DNA of 64,000 bases from Bacillota bacterium (GTDB lineage Bacteria > Bacillota > UBA4882 > UBA8346): assembly GCA_023426245.1 (NCBI GenBank), contig JAFABB010000004.1, positions 1-64,000 of the forward strand, given 5' to 3'. The position numbers were made by a program, and so were the translations under genes. Positions within the stretch are counted from its first letter, which is position 1; every line of letters begins with the position of its first letter. Positions 1 to 9,226 of this stretch are shown here, piece by piece. Under the pieces are notes generated by a model. The model did not search any database. It saw only the letters and a list, made by a program, of their open reading frames with translations, and was not told the DNA's origin.

Positions 1-705
1 GCCGCTGTAGTTTATACAGGGCTTTTTTTATGCCCAAAATGCCGAACCGGTATTTTAGGCTACAGAGAACGCAGAGTTCCCGGGGCCAAATCGACAGGCT
101 ATATAAAATCAATTCAATATTAAAAACAGAATCATCAAAGCTCTCTGGCGCGAAAATCGATCCGGGTCAACCTTCCGGAAGAAAAATGGCTCGCATTTGG
201 CTTCAGGGCCGGTGAATCCGGGGAAACCGAAAGCACCAACCAGGCAACGACGAACTAAAATAACAGCAGCGGCCCGCGAGGCGCTCCAATTCCGCTTAAA
301 ATGTAACCCCGCCTCTCCTGATTCGTGGAGGGCGGGGTTGGAATTGGAAACATTCCGCTTATTTGTTTTTCATGTAAGGGCTGCTAATTTCTATCGGACT
401 AAAAATGCGGCGATATCCATGTCCAACCCCTCGGCAATGAGGTATAGCATATTCAATTTTATCAAGTAAGAATGTTGGATATTCTCAACAGGACATGCCG
501 GTAAGTATCATCGGTTTTTGCTGGTTGGAATCATCAGTTTGGGCACGGAATTATTTATGATAATTCCGATTCCATTGAACCATAAGCACGCGGTATAATG
601 ACTTCCGAACTTGTTTCAAGTGGATAAAGAGTCGCCGGAGGGACTTCATGGGGTTTATCGGGAGACCGGTAAAAACGAAATTTACCCAAAAAAAAGATTC
701 GCCTT
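1..705. other. Gene-poor left edge
   Basis: No gene with a ribosome binding site and coding character was recognised in these 705 bases; two short open frames here look like chance. The stretch holds an imperfect hairpin at 305-339 and the terminator that overlaps the end of the comB-like gene. It could hold the end of an RNA or an unrecognised leader, but no known riboswitch consensus could be matched. Confidence 0.5.
305..339. repeat. Imperfect palindrome, REP-like
   Basis: Arm AACCCCGCC, a bulged T, then CTCC, loop TGATTCGT, then GGAG and GGCGGGGTT: 13 paired bases. No T-run follows, so it is not an obvious terminator. The loop and the flanking TCC/GGA resemble the palindrome at 22401-22435. 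Confidence 0.4.
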
Positions 706-721
706 TTACAGGCAAATCTTT
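693..721 (-). terminator. Terminator of the comB-like gene
   Basis: On the minus strand AAAGATTTGCC pairs with GGCGAATCTTT (one G-T pair) and is followed by a run of T. The hairpin overlaps the last codons and the stop codon of the comB-like gene. Confidence 0.7.
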
Positions 722-1416
722 CCGTTACTGTATTGCGGAACAATCGAATACTTGTTGAATGCGAGGCACCGCCCAATATCTTCCTCCATCCCGATTTCCG
801 CCAAATAACGGCCATGTTGAGTCTGCTTGACAAAGCCTTCGACGTCAGCCTTGGCTTTTTCCCAAACAAAACGGGCCAGTTTTGCCGAATCCGTCAGGAT
901 GTTTCCAATATCACTCCCCAGGGATTCCACGATCAACCCGGCGCAAGCCAGGTCTTCCAGGCATAGACTGTGGTCCCTTCCGGAACAAATCAGGACCGCA
1001 TCCTGGCTGCTGCCCCGAAGGGCCTCGGTAACCGCCTGGATATTGAGAAAAGAGCCAATATAAAGTTCGCAGGCATTTTGGGCCATTTTGATCGCCTTGG
1101 TCCCGTTGGTCGTGGATAAAACGATTTTTCTTCCCCCGACCCGTTCTTCGGTATATTCGAAAGGGGAATTCCCCAAATCAAAGCCTTCAATTTTAAGTCC
1201 CTTTCGCTCTCCACCGCTAAGAAACTCACCGGGGCCGAGCCTTTTGATCAGCTCAGCGACTTCCGCCGGCTCCACCACGGGAACTATCTCCAAGGCCTTA
1301 TTTCCAAACGCCGTAACAATCGTGCTGGTGGCTCGTAATACATCAATCACCACCACTTTTTTATCTGCCAAATTCATTGCCTGATTGGAAGGAACCACTA
1401 AAACCTCGACTTGCAC
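706..1416 (-). CDS. comB: 2-phosphosulfolactate phosphatase family protein
   Basis: This 236-residue protein belongs to the ComB family, Mg-dependent acid phosphatases that remove phosphate from 2-phosphosulfolactate in coenzyme M synthesis. Family signatures are visible: VVIDVLRATSTI at residues 22-33, GERKGLKIEGFDLGNSP at 69-85, STTNGTKA at 101-108 and CSGRDHS with EDLACAG at 144-160. Length is normal for the family. The start is GTG, chosen because GGGGAG lies just upstream. Many non-methanogens carry this gene, where the product may be sulfolactate or the substrate may differ, so the physiological role here is open. No other sulfolactate gene lies nearby; the next gene downstream of the terminator is outside the window. 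Confidence 0.85.
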   Translation of the reverse strand: MQVEVLVVPSNQAMNLADKKVVVIDVLRATSTIVTAFGNKALEIVPVVEPAEVAELIKRLGPGEFLSGGERKGLKIEGFDLGNSPFEYTEERVGGRKIVLSTTNGTKAIKMAQNACELYIGSFLNIQAVTEALRGSSQDAVLICSGRDHSLCLEDLACAGLIVESLGSDIGNILTDSAKLARFVWEKAKADVEGFVKQTQHGRYLAEIGMEEDIGRCLAFNKYSIVPQYSNGKICL

Positions 1417-1568
1417 TCCAATATCTCCCCTAACATTTTGTAATCAAACCGGTCGATCTTTATTCTTTCCAAATTCTCACGAACCCTTATCTTAGCTAAC
1501 CCCCCAGGCAGCCACGGTGTTTCGTAGGTCCAGGATACGAAAGAATGCGCGAGCCTAAGGGCTAATGA

Positions 1569-2486
1569 TTACTTCGGAGAATTGCCGGAACGCGGCGAAG
1601 CGAATGTTGTTTTTTTAATTTTGCTCATCAGCCGGTAGACTTCAGCAGGATCCGGCTGCCAGTATGCTTCATAGAATTTACCCGGTAAGGTATAACTTTG
1701 GAATCCTGTTTGCTGATTGACTTTTTTCCCAAAGCCAGCCAGCTGAATCATTTCTGTCGTCGATAAGTCGGTTTTGATATATTTCTCCCCTAATTTCATG
1801 ATCTGAGGTATTTTAACCAAACTTTCAGGCTTCATTACTTTTCTATAAACAGCCTGCACCAATAGGCGCTGACGCTCAACCCGGCTGATATCTCCAAGGG
1901 GTTCGTTTCGAAACCGCGCAAACTGTAAAGCCTTTTTCCCATTCAATACTTGTAAACCCGGTTCCAAATGGATCGCATAGGTTTCGTCCGTACCATAACT
2001 CATTTTTTTGTCGACATTGATTTCGACCCCGCCCAACAGATCGATGAGTTGAATAAAACCTTCAAAATTAACCACCGCATAGCGGTCCACCCTGATACCG
2101 GTTAACTCGGCAATTGCTTTTTTGGTTAGCGCCAATCCGCCCAGGACACTGGCATCGTTGATCCTATCCAACCCATGTCCGGGAATGTTGACCAAACTGT
2201 CCCGCGGTATGGACACCATCGTGATTTTATGACGGCGCGGACTGATAAATGTCAAAATTAGAGTGTCGGTCCTGGGAAGTTTCGTGGGATCATCTTGAGA
2301 CTCCGGGGTAAGAATATTGTGATCCATTCCGATCAGCAATAACACCATCGGTTTTTTCAATACCAGGTTTCTTTTCATCCAGAATTGATTTATACTTAAC
2401 GTTATCATAGCAATTGCCGCGATGATACATACGGTAATCCCAGTTATAATTACTTTTTTGTCCAGTCTTCTTGATGGATTCGGCAT
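1569..2486 (-). CDS. LytR-CpsA-Psr (LCP) family protein
   Basis: LCP proteins transfer lipid-linked glycopolymers onto peptidoglycan at the outer face of the cytoplasmic membrane. The 305-residue protein has a short cytoplasmic N-terminus, one membrane segment at about residues 12-32, and an extracellular LCP domain. Typical motifs are LLIGMDH, RTDTLILTFISP, VSIPRDS with an arginine-aspartate pair, LDRIND, QFARFR and GDISRVERQR; the arginines and aspartates bind the pyrophosphate-metal headgroup in known members. Start ATG has GGGGGG seven bases upstream. It stands alone in the minus direction. In a diderm the acceptor polymer is uncertain; classical teichoic acid genes are not seen nearby. 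Confidence 0.88.
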   Translation of the reverse strand: MPNPSRRLDKKVIITGITVCIIAAIAMITLSINQFWMKRNLVLKKPMVLLLIGMDHNILTPESQDDPTKLPRTDTLILTFISPRRHKITMVSIPRDSLVNIPGHGLDRINDASVLGGLALTKKAIAELTGIRVDRYAVVNFEGFIQLIDLLGGVEINVDKKMSYGTDETYAIHLEPGLQVLNGKKALQFARFRNEPLGDISRVERQRLLVQAVYRKVMKPESLVKIPQIMKLGEKYIKTDLSTTEMIQLAGFGKKVNQQTGFQSYTLPGKFYEAYWQPDPAEVYRLMSKIKKTTFASPRSGNSPK

Positions 2487-2871
2487 TCAAATACCCCCCG
2501 GGAAATAAAATTTCTCCAATCTTTGCCCATGTTTTCTTCCAAAACACCATCTGTTCAGGTCTGTTATAGAAATTCGCGATAACATCGGCTTAACCTTTAA
2601 TTAATTTAATTCTACATTGTTAAAATCAATTGTAACGCTTACATGTAGAGTTACCTGCCTAAAATCAGACCTTTGTCCCGTAAAGGGATAATCACCATCC
2701 TTCGGATCAAGTTTTTAAAGCCCGCAACGCCCAACAAATACCCTTTAAAAGATAGGGTCGTTCTTAGACCCAATATTATGATGGTTTATCCATAAAATAA
2801 AAAAGCCGTCTCCCTTTTGAGTAGAGACGGCACTTTTTAAAATCTCCGGCAGCGATTTTTTGCCTACCCGG
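2487..2871. other. Intergenic region before the LCP gene
   Basis: About 385 bases with the terminator of the upstream minus-strand unit at 2805-2831. The promoter of the LCP gene must lie here but no good sigma-A match was found. Confidence 0.5.
2805..2831 (-). terminator. Terminator after the serA unit
   Basis: GCCGTCTC and GAGACGGC form a perfect 8-bp stem. On the minus strand it is followed by TTTTTTATTTT; on the plus strand a shorter T-run follows, so it may work both ways. Confidence 0.85.
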
Positions 2872-3237
2872 TTAGGCAGTTTTTGGCAGGTAATAACACA
2901 AATACTCCGAGTCCGAAAGTCTACTCTTTCTCCGAATGAACGGATTTACCTCCAAGAGCCGGAAGTCAAAACGGATGAAGGTCAGAAAATCATTGGCCTC
3001 GATTATTTCGACTTCCGCTATTCGTTGGCTTGAGTTTTGGTCCCGGAAAATAACTTCTCCTAAAACCTTCAACATCCCTTGATTCATTTTTATATCCGCT
3101 AAAACAGCAGGATCAATAAGTTCGTTTTGATACGTTAAATGGGTTAAATAGCCGCTACCCAGGCTGGTGATGGAATCAACCAGCCATTGCTTCTTGACTA
3201 CCATGAGGAGGGTCTTAGGAGTTTGTGAATCCGGCAT
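2872..3237 (-). CDS. Small protein of unknown function
   Basis: A 121-residue soluble protein that I do not recognise. The start is the ATG of MPDSQTP, because AAAGGAGG lies eight bases upstream; an earlier in-frame ATG at 3267 has no such site. No signal peptide or membrane segment is seen; the sequence alternates short beta-like stretches with charged residues. It lies 80 bases downstream of serA on the same strand with no terminator between, so it is probably cotranscribed with serA under T-box control. No function should be assumed from that. Confidence 0.7.
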   Translation of the reverse strand: MPDSQTPKTLLMVVKKQWLVDSITSLGSGYLTHLTYQNELIDPAVLADIKMNQGMLKVLGEVIFRDQNSSQRIAEVEIIEANDFLTFIRFDFRLLEVNPFIRRKSRLSDSEYLCYYLPKTA

Positions 3238-3317
3238 GACATTTCCCTCCTTTACCCGATTGCCCATTGATGATTATTTTTAACCATTATATGCAACATC
3301 AAAGCAAAGATTTCTAT

Positions 3318-4892
3318 TTAGAGATAGATGACTCGTGCTTTCGACACAGTTTTGGCTTTTTCAAGCTTTGCTGCTATTTCAGGCTCGACCGAGTCGACAT
3401 TAATGACCATCACCGCATTACCGCCTTGTTGTTTCCGGCCAACCTGCATCGAAGCGATATTGATTTTCAATTGACCCAATATGGTACCGACTTCACCGAT
3501 GACTCCCGGCTCATCGGTATGATTGATTACAATCATATTTCCCTGGGCGTCAATGTCAAAGTGATAACCGTCGATTTCAATAATCCGGACTTCATTATTT
3601 TCGCCGACTGTACCGGATAGGGTGTAGCTCCCCTTGCCCGTGGTAACCGTGAGTTTAATTAGATTTGGATAACCGCTGGCATCCAACACCTTGGACTCAG
3701 CTATCTTTATACCCCGCTCCTTGGCCAAAAACATCGCATTGACCTGATTGACTTCATCTCCCAAACTTGGCTGAAGCAGTCCTTTAATAAGCAAAGTGGA
3801 CAGATAACTGGTTTCCAACTTGGATACCTCTCCCAAATAGCTGATATCCAATTTATTAATGGGGGGCGCTCCTAACTGGGCGGCAAATTTTCCCAAGGTT
3901 TCCATCAGCCCCATAAACGGCTGAATCGCCGAACGGACTTCGGGGCGCAAAGGAGGCAAATTGACAGCGTTTTTGAACGACTCTCCTTTTAAAACTTTAA
4001 TAACCTCGATAGCCACATCCACTGCCACATTCTCCTGCGCTTCCTTGGTTGAAGCTCCTAAATGCGGGGTAACAACGGTTTGGGGCAAATCAATCAAACA
4101 ACGTTCGGTCGGAGGCTCCGTTGGGTATACGTCAATCGCCGCTCCGGCAACCTGCCCGGAGGAAATCGCTTCCGCAAGGTCTTTTTCATCGTAAATCCCG
4201 CCACGGGCGCAATTAATTAGGCGGACTCCCTTTTTCATGCGGGCAAATTCTTTGGCGCCGAACAGTCCCTTTGTTTCAGCTGTTAATGGCGTATGTACCG
4301 TGATAAAATCGGATTCGGTAATGATCTGATCCAAGCTTACCACTTTCACTCCCATGGCTTGGGCCCGTTCCTCCGTCAGGAAGGGATCAAAGGCCAGAAT
4401 GTTCATTCCCATTCCAATCATGCGTTTGGCCACTTCCGTACCAATCCGGCCCATACCGATAATACCGAGGGTTTTACCATTGATCTCAATTCCTGTGAAA
4501 CTTTTTCGATCCCAAGCGCCACCTTTTAAAGAGCTGTGGGCTTGGGGAATATTACGGGCTAACGCCAGAAGCATTGCAATGGTTAGTTCTGTGGTGGACA
4601 CGGTATTACCGTCCGGAGCGTTTAAAACAATGATTCCCTTTTTGGTTGCCGCCTCCACATCAACATTGTCCACTCCTACCCCGGCCCTGCCGATAACTTT
4701 CAAATTATCGGCGGCCTGAATAATTTCAGCACCAACCTTTGTCTGGCTTCGTACAATTAAAGCATCATAATCCTTAATCTTGGCGATGAGTTCCTCTTGG
4801 GTATGGTCGGTCTTAACCTCCACTTCAAATCCGGCCTGTTTAAACAGATCAATACCCGCCGCAGTTATGGGATCACTAATTAAAACTTTCAT
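3318..4892 (-). CDS. serA: D-3-phosphoglycerate dehydrogenase
   Basis: SerA oxidises 3-phosphoglycerate with NAD, the first step of serine synthesis. The 524-residue protein has the long type-1 layout: N-terminal substrate domain, NAD-binding domain with GIIGMGRIGTEVAKR at about 142-156, the catalytic region with INCARGGIYDE and HLGAST, the intervening domain around 320-440, and a C-terminal ACT domain with HTDEPGVIGEVG and MQVGRKQQGG. The ACT domain usually gives feedback control by serine. Start ATG has AGAGGTG upstream. A T-box leader with a UCC (serine) specifier precedes it, so expression should rise when tRNA-Ser is uncharged. serC and serB are not in the window. Confidence 0.97.
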   Translation of the reverse strand: MKVLISDPITAAGIDLFKQAGFEVEVKTDHTQEELIAKIKDYDALIVRSQTKVGAEIIQAADNLKVIGRAGVGVDNVDVEAATKKGIIVLNAPDGNTVSTTELTIAMLLALARNIPQAHSSLKGGAWDRKSFTGIEINGKTLGIIGMGRIGTEVAKRMIGMGMNILAFDPFLTEERAQAMGVKVVSLDQIITESDFITVHTPLTAETKGLFGAKEFARMKKGVRLINCARGGIYDEKDLAEAISSGQVAGAAIDVYPTEPPTERCLIDLPQTVVTPHLGASTKEAQENVAVDVAIEVIKVLKGESFKNAVNLPPLRPEVRSAIQPFMGLMETLGKFAAQLGAPPINKLDISYLGEVSKLETSYLSTLLIKGLLQPSLGDEVNQVNAMFLAKERGIKIAESKVLDASGYPNLIKLTVTTGKGSYTLSGTVGENNEVRIIEIDGYHFDIDAQGNMIVINHTDEPGVIGEVGTILGQLKINIASMQVGRKQQGGNAVMVINVDSVEPEIAAKLEKAKTVSKARVIYL

Positions 4893-4931
4893 TTTCTCAC
4901 ACCTCTTTCATTTATTTTAAAAAATCCTTTC

Positions 4932-5222
4932 AAAACAATAAAAAACGGCCTTTCATCCTGGTTAGGGACGAAAGGCCGTGGTACCACCCTATTTTTCGAA
5001 AAAATCCTTTTCGAAATCTTTCCAAACGATAACGGGTTCAATCCGGCGGGACTTACTTCAATCTTCACTTGGCAGCAAACTCAAGTTTAAAAACTTAGCA
5101 TACCCAAGATGAATTCTTTCTTTCCCGCAGCTCTAAGGGGGATTCTCCTATCATGAACACTGGCTCGCACCAAAAGCACCAGCTCTCTAAAGTTTACAAT
5201 AGGATACTATTCCTTTTCATAG
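4932..5222 (-). promoter_or_regulatory. T-box riboswitch, serine specifier
   Basis: On the minus strand the leader has the T-box landmarks in order: AGTA-type motif near 5208, AGAGAGC near 5186, GGTGCGAGCC apical motif near 5170, the specifier stretch GGAGAATCC with TCC at 5142-5140, the T-box AGGGTGGTACC near 4990, and a terminator hairpin (ACGGCCTTTCGTCC...GGATGAAAGGCCGT) followed by TTTTTT at about 4979-4938. GAA directly before TCC places the specifier. UCC reads tRNA-Ser, which fits serA downstream. Uncharged tRNA-Ser should favour the antiterminator. The specifier assignment is by eye, not by a folded alignment. Confidence 0.88.
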
Positions 5223-5251
5223 CCGACTCGCATATAGATTATTTATTGTGT

Positions 5252-5280
5252 ATTATATATTCATCGCGAGACGGTGTCAA
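5252..5280 (-). promoter_or_regulatory. Sigma-A promoter of the serA T-box transcript
   Basis: TTGACA at 5280-5275, exactly 17 bases, then TATAAT at 5257-5252: both hexamers match consensus perfectly. Predicted start of transcription is near 5245, about 25 bases before the first T-box motif. Confidence 0.9.
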
Positions 5281-5374
5281 GTTTTTTACTCTGAAGAATC
5301 TAAAAGCAAATGAACGACAGACTTTAAATCAATGGCTTCATTAGGCTCAATGGGGGAATTTATAAATTTTGGAA

Positions 5375-6733
5375 TTACTGAATTTCATTTCCATATCGAT
5401 CCACCCTGCGAATTTTTTCTTCCTTACCGGTATTGGCATTATAATAAATCAAGTAGCGTTCATTTCCCTCGCTGCAAGCCACCTCATAGCATGAGACCTT
5501 ATTATACATCTCATCCAGCACTTGGGACAAACGAATTTTTTCAGCCTTAATATGAGGATTGAAAAATTGACGAATCCGGTTTTCGTTGTAGCGGGGCTTA
5601 GCATTAACCGATTCATTCGGATTGTAGAACGTATAATAAGGAACTGCATCTATGCCCAGTATTTCGCCGTTATCCTGCGCTACTTGCACCTTAATCATTT
5701 CCGGATAACGGAGAACGCCATTCCGTTTGGGTATACAAGTAATTGAAGAAACATTGCCAAACTGTTCTTGAGCAACCTGCTCCATTTCATTCCATCCGTT
5801 ACTCCGCAAGAATTCAACAGCCTTTGTTTCAACTTGATCCCGGTTCAAGGCTCTCTTGGAAACCCGGCGATTTCCAAGCATCCAAAGAACATGTCCCCCT
5901 TTTACGCTGATGCTTAAATGACGAACACTATCCGTTCTGCGGGGATCAGACCAAGAACACATATAGCTGGGAAAGGTCCCTTTAATAAGACCTTCATAGG
6001 TCACGCGGGCATCTTTAATTTCTGAAGCCACAAATCTTTTAGCAATATTGACGGCATCTCTGGAACTGATATCCCGGCCGGTTAGCCCGGTGGGTTTCGG
6101 GACAAAATCAAGATTGTTTCCTTCGAATTGCACATCCGGAACCCGCTTTAATCCGTCCTCCAACATCAGAAAGGATTTGGTCACCGAGTTTGTATTCATA
6201 TTGGCCGCCATCCCACTGGCTCCCAGAGTCCCAAGTCTATCTACCTGCAACCAGCGGGCCCGGCTGTTATAAAAATCATTCCGCAGATTACCCAGTTGGC
6301 GTGTGACCATTTGGGTCTGATCCCGCAGGTTTCGTAGAGTATTCCATTCCCTTTCGTCAACCGTTGTACCTTTCAAAAGCTTATTTTGGGCAGAATTAAA
6401 GCAAAAGGCGCTGCTTTTTGCAAAAAGCATTTTAAAACGGGAGAGATCAAGCGAAGTCAATGGCAGCTGCCCTAGATCGGTTTGGCATGAATTAGCTTCG
6501 CGCCAGGCTGTGGTTAACAACCGAATCGACTGGGGAAAAGATCCCGCAACCAAAGCTTTGGACATTGCCGTTTCCATATTTCCCACATGATTGGTTAAAT
6601 CCTCAAACGCCCTTTGATATTGATTTTCAGCGTTGATTTCATATTGCTTTTTGGTCTGATATTGCGAATATCCCCAACTGCAGGCTACAATGAGCGATAA
6701 TGCCAAAATAGGGATAACGAATTTATTGTGCAT
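5375..6733 (-). CDS. ypeB: Germination protein YpeB
   Basis: YpeB is a spore inner-membrane protein needed to stabilise the cortex-lytic enzyme SleB. The 452-residue protein begins with a membrane anchor (residues about 5-23), then the helical N-terminal region with the typical NHVGNMETAMSKAL pattern, and ends with PepSY-like domains (IAKRFVASEIKDARVTYEG; GNVSSITCIPKRNG). Length matches the family. In Bacillus sleB lies directly before ypeB; here no sleB is adjacent: the upstream minus-strand gene is helD. A weak sigma-G-like pair (TGCATA at 6799-6794, AATATTA at 6774-6768, spacing 19) lies upstream, which would fit forespore expression but is not convincing alone. Confidence 0.9.
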   Translation of the reverse strand: MHNKFVIPILALSLIVACSWGYSQYQTKKQYEINAENQYQRAFEDLTNHVGNMETAMSKALVAGSFPQSIRLLTTAWREANSCQTDLGQLPLTSLDLSRFKMLFAKSSAFCFNSAQNKLLKGTTVDEREWNTLRNLRDQTQMVTRQLGNLRNDFYNSRARWLQVDRLGTLGASGMAANMNTNSVTKSFLMLEDGLKRVPDVQFEGNNLDFVPKPTGLTGRDISSRDAVNIAKRFVASEIKDARVTYEGLIKGTFPSYMCSWSDPRRTDSVRHLSISVKGGHVLWMLGNRRVSKRALNRDQVETKAVEFLRSNGWNEMEQVAQEQFGNVSSITCIPKRNGVLRYPEMIKVQVAQDNGEILGIDAVPYYTFYNPNESVNAKPRYNENRIRQFFNPHIKAEKIRLSQVLDEMYNKVSCYEVACSEGNERYLIYYNANTGKEEKIRRVDRYGNEIQ

Positions 6734-6829
6734 GGATACCTTCCTCTCAAAGAAATTCCTTTTCTAGTAATATTCCCATTGGAGGAAGATTGCTATGCAT
6801 CATTATTTTGTAGAGGGATTTCCAACATT

Positions 6830-9118
6830 CTACGTTCTATTGAATATCCGTCGATCATATAAATCCTCTGGAACCTCTTTCAATAATGATGGAAGTTCCC
6901 CGGAGTAAAACAAAAACAAGCGGTGTAAAGCGCGCGTACAGGCAACATAGAGAACGCCCCGTTCTTCTTCGCCGGAATACGCCCCTTCGCTGACATTATC
7001 TATCAAAACCGCATCAAATTCCAAACCCTTGGCCAAATAGACAGGCAACAGCACCAGCCCTGAATAAAACTTTTCCATTTCATAAGTAAGAAGCTGGATC
7101 GGGACTTCTCCCCGGATGGTTTCGTACAAAGCCCTGCTTTCTGCGGCTGTTTTTGTAATGACCGCAATAGAACGCCACCCCTCCCTTTGAACTTCTTGAA
7201 TCGTCCGAATGATCACCTCAGGGACTTGTGCCGGACAGGGGGCTTTTTCAACCCGGGGGCGCGGTCCGGAGCGATGGATATGATTCACCGGGTCGGATCT
7301 ACCCAGTAATCCCCGGGCAAAACTCTGGATCTCCCAGGTTGACCGATAGCTTTTTTGAAGACGGATTATTCCTGCATTCGAAGGAAGGTGAGATGGAGGC
7401 TCTTCCAAAATATTGGCTATTTTAGAAAATTCAAGTCCCGGTTGATAAGGATTCACTTTTTGATCCGGATCCCCCAATACCGTCCAGGAGCTTTTGGGAA
7501 AAAGACGTTTTAGGATTGCATATTGAAAGCAATTATAATCCTGCGCTTCGTCGACAATGACGTGACGGATATCCGTCTTTGCCGGAAATCCGGTCAAACA
7601 TCCCTCAAAATAAATAAAAGGAATGGTATCCTCGTACAAAAATTTTCCTTTGTCCAAAGAAGCTAATGATTGTTCACAAATTTCAGGCCATAGAAATGGC
7701 GTTTCACTTCCATTCCCCAGACGCCGGAACAGGTTCACGTCCTCCAATAAGCGCCTGTATAGTAAATGAGGTTCTGCCGTTGTCATTTTTTCAATTTTGT
7801 CCGTCAATGGAACGAGTTCTTCCCGGGCCGCGATTCTGGCTAAGGCTTTAATGTCTCTTTCATTAACCTCTTCTCCGGTGCCTGCAATTAATTTCTCTTT
7901 TTCCTCACGCAATTGATGAACGACCGGCCTCATCTGTATTTGAATCCTGCGGCGGATCTTTCTTAAGCGCTCCGTTAGTGGCAAATACGCTAAATTCTTA
8001 AAGAAAAGGGTTTGCCAATCTTTTTTGGAAAAGAAAATCTGGCCCCGAAATTCCAAGGCCGGATAATCACGAATCATGCCCTCCCGTAAATAAATTAAGT
8101 AATTGTCAATCACTTTCATAAACCGGGTGGAAAATTTATACCCTATTCCGGCAACACGGATTCTAAAAGCGTCTTCTTCAGGTCCTGTCAGCAGATACTC
8201 CATTTGAGCCGTAAAATCCTCAAAGTCAACGAAAAAGCCCGTCCCTTTCATGCTGATATAATCATGAAAAGTTGACTGGCGGACATTTTCCTCACCTAAT
8301 TCCGGTAAAACATCGGATATATATTCGCCAAAAATCCGGTTCGGCGATAAAATTAAAATGTTTTTTGAGGTAATCCGGTCTCTGTCCCGGTAAAGCAAAT
8401 AAGCCGCCCGGTGTAAAGCTACCGAGGTTTTTCCGCTGCCGGCAGGACCCATGACCAACAAAACAGGGTGGGTTTCATCACGAATGACCCGGTTTTGCTC
8501 ACGTTGAATGGTATTAACGATGGTGCGCATTTTATCATCGACACTTTTCCCCAGCAACTCCTGAAGCATCTCGTCGTCAATCTTAACGTCGGCATCAAAC
8601 ATGTATTCCATCCGGCCATTTTTAATTTTGTATTGCCTTTTCAACGTTATTTTGCCGCGGATAAGGCCTCCAGGACACCGATATTCGCAATCTCCCAGTT
8701 CATAATCATAAAACATCCCGGCAATGGGCGAGCGCCAATCATAAATCAAGCAGTTTCCCGTCTCCGGATCTGTCAAGGTAGCAATACCGATATAAATCAT
8801 CTCCGGCGTGACCGATACCGATTGACCTTCCTCCAGAAAATCAATGCGCCCGAAATAAGGGGATGAGGCTAATCTTAAATATCCTAATTGCCTGTTTTCC
8901 GAAAAATTTGTCAAGCTTCGTTGCCTTTCGACAACTTCAACCAACTGGGACTGGTCAATAAAATCGACCTTGGGATTATCCCAAAATTCTTCCAAGGCAT
9001 CTTGCAATTGGCCTTTTGAAGATCGGAGAGCGCTTTGACTTTTTTTAAGCTGGATCTGTATTTGATGCAATACCATTTCCAATCGATGAAGCTCTTTTTG
9101 CTGTTCCAGTTTGTCCAT
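6830..9118 (-). CDS. helD: HelD-type superfamily 1 helicase / RNA polymerase recycling factor
   Basis: HelD proteins are UvrD-like ATPases that bind RNA polymerase and release it from DNA. The 762-residue protein has an N-terminal coiled coil (about 1-70), the HelD-specific insertions, Walker A GPAGSGKT at 224-231, DEAQDY for motif II, QKSYRS for motif IV, and LAKGLEFDAVLI near the C-terminus for motif V. Length is typical of the Firmicute form (about 750-775). Start ATG has AGGAAAGG upstream. It appears to be a single-gene unit. Some actinobacterial relatives give rifamycin resistance, but the actinobacterial promoter element for that is not seen here. Confidence 0.93.
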   Translation of the reverse strand: MDKLEQQKELHRLEMVLHQIQIQLKKSQSALRSSKGQLQDALEEFWDNPKVDFIDQSQLVEVVERQRSLTNFSENRQLGYLRLASSPYFGRIDFLEEGQSVSVTPEMIYIGIATLTDPETGNCLIYDWRSPIAGMFYDYELGDCEYRCPGGLIRGKITLKRQYKIKNGRMEYMFDADVKIDDEMLQELLGKSVDDKMRTIVNTIQREQNRVIRDETHPVLLVMGPAGSGKTSVALHRAAYLLYRDRDRITSKNILILSPNRIFGEYISDVLPELGEENVRQSTFHDYISMKGTGFFVDFEDFTAQMEYLLTGPEEDAFRIRVAGIGYKFSTRFMKVIDNYLIYLREGMIRDYPALEFRGQIFFSKKDWQTLFFKNLAYLPLTERLRKIRRRIQIQMRPVVHQLREEKEKLIAGTGEEVNERDIKALARIAAREELVPLTDKIEKMTTAEPHLLYRRLLEDVNLFRRLGNGSETPFLWPEICEQSLASLDKGKFLYEDTIPFIYFEGCLTGFPAKTDIRHVIVDEAQDYNCFQYAILKRLFPKSSWTVLGDPDQKVNPYQPGLEFSKIANILEEPPSHLPSNAGIIRLQKSYRSTWEIQSFARGLLGRSDPVNHIHRSGPRPRVEKAPCPAQVPEVIIRTIQEVQREGWRSIAVITKTAAESRALYETIRGEVPIQLLTYEMEKFYSGLVLLPVYLAKGLEFDAVLIDNVSEGAYSGEEERGVLYVACTRALHRLFLFYSGELPSLLKEVPEDLYDRRIFNRT

Positions 9119-9191
9119 GAAACCGCTGCCTTTCCTATTTTAATGAAGCCCACGTTCAGAATGACAGAAAAAAATCCGTAATCCAAAGGGA

Positions 9192-9220
9192 TTGACAAAA
9201 ACCGCTTATTGTGATATTAT
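9192..9220 (+). promoter_or_regulatory. Sigma-A promoter reading into a non-coding stretch
   Basis: TTGACA at 9192-9197, 17 bases, then TATTAT at 9215-9220, on the plus strand, upstream of no plus-strand gene. It is opposite in direction to helD, which starts 74 bases to the left. Confidence 0.6.
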
Positions 9221-9226
9221 TAAATT

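Noticed and set aside
197..260. Possible cobalamin or other riboswitch (GGTGAATCCGGGGAAACC)
   Set aside because: The remaining conserved elements, including the B12 box, were not found, and no gene follows on that strand.
30..469. Two overlapping plus-strand frames at the left edge
   Set aside because: No ribosome binding site, no recognisable protein pattern, and the second crosses a hairpin.
5033..5047. GGTTCAATCC resembling a tRNA T-loop
   Set aside because: It lies inside the serA T-box leader on the other strand, and no acceptor or anticodon stem is present around it.
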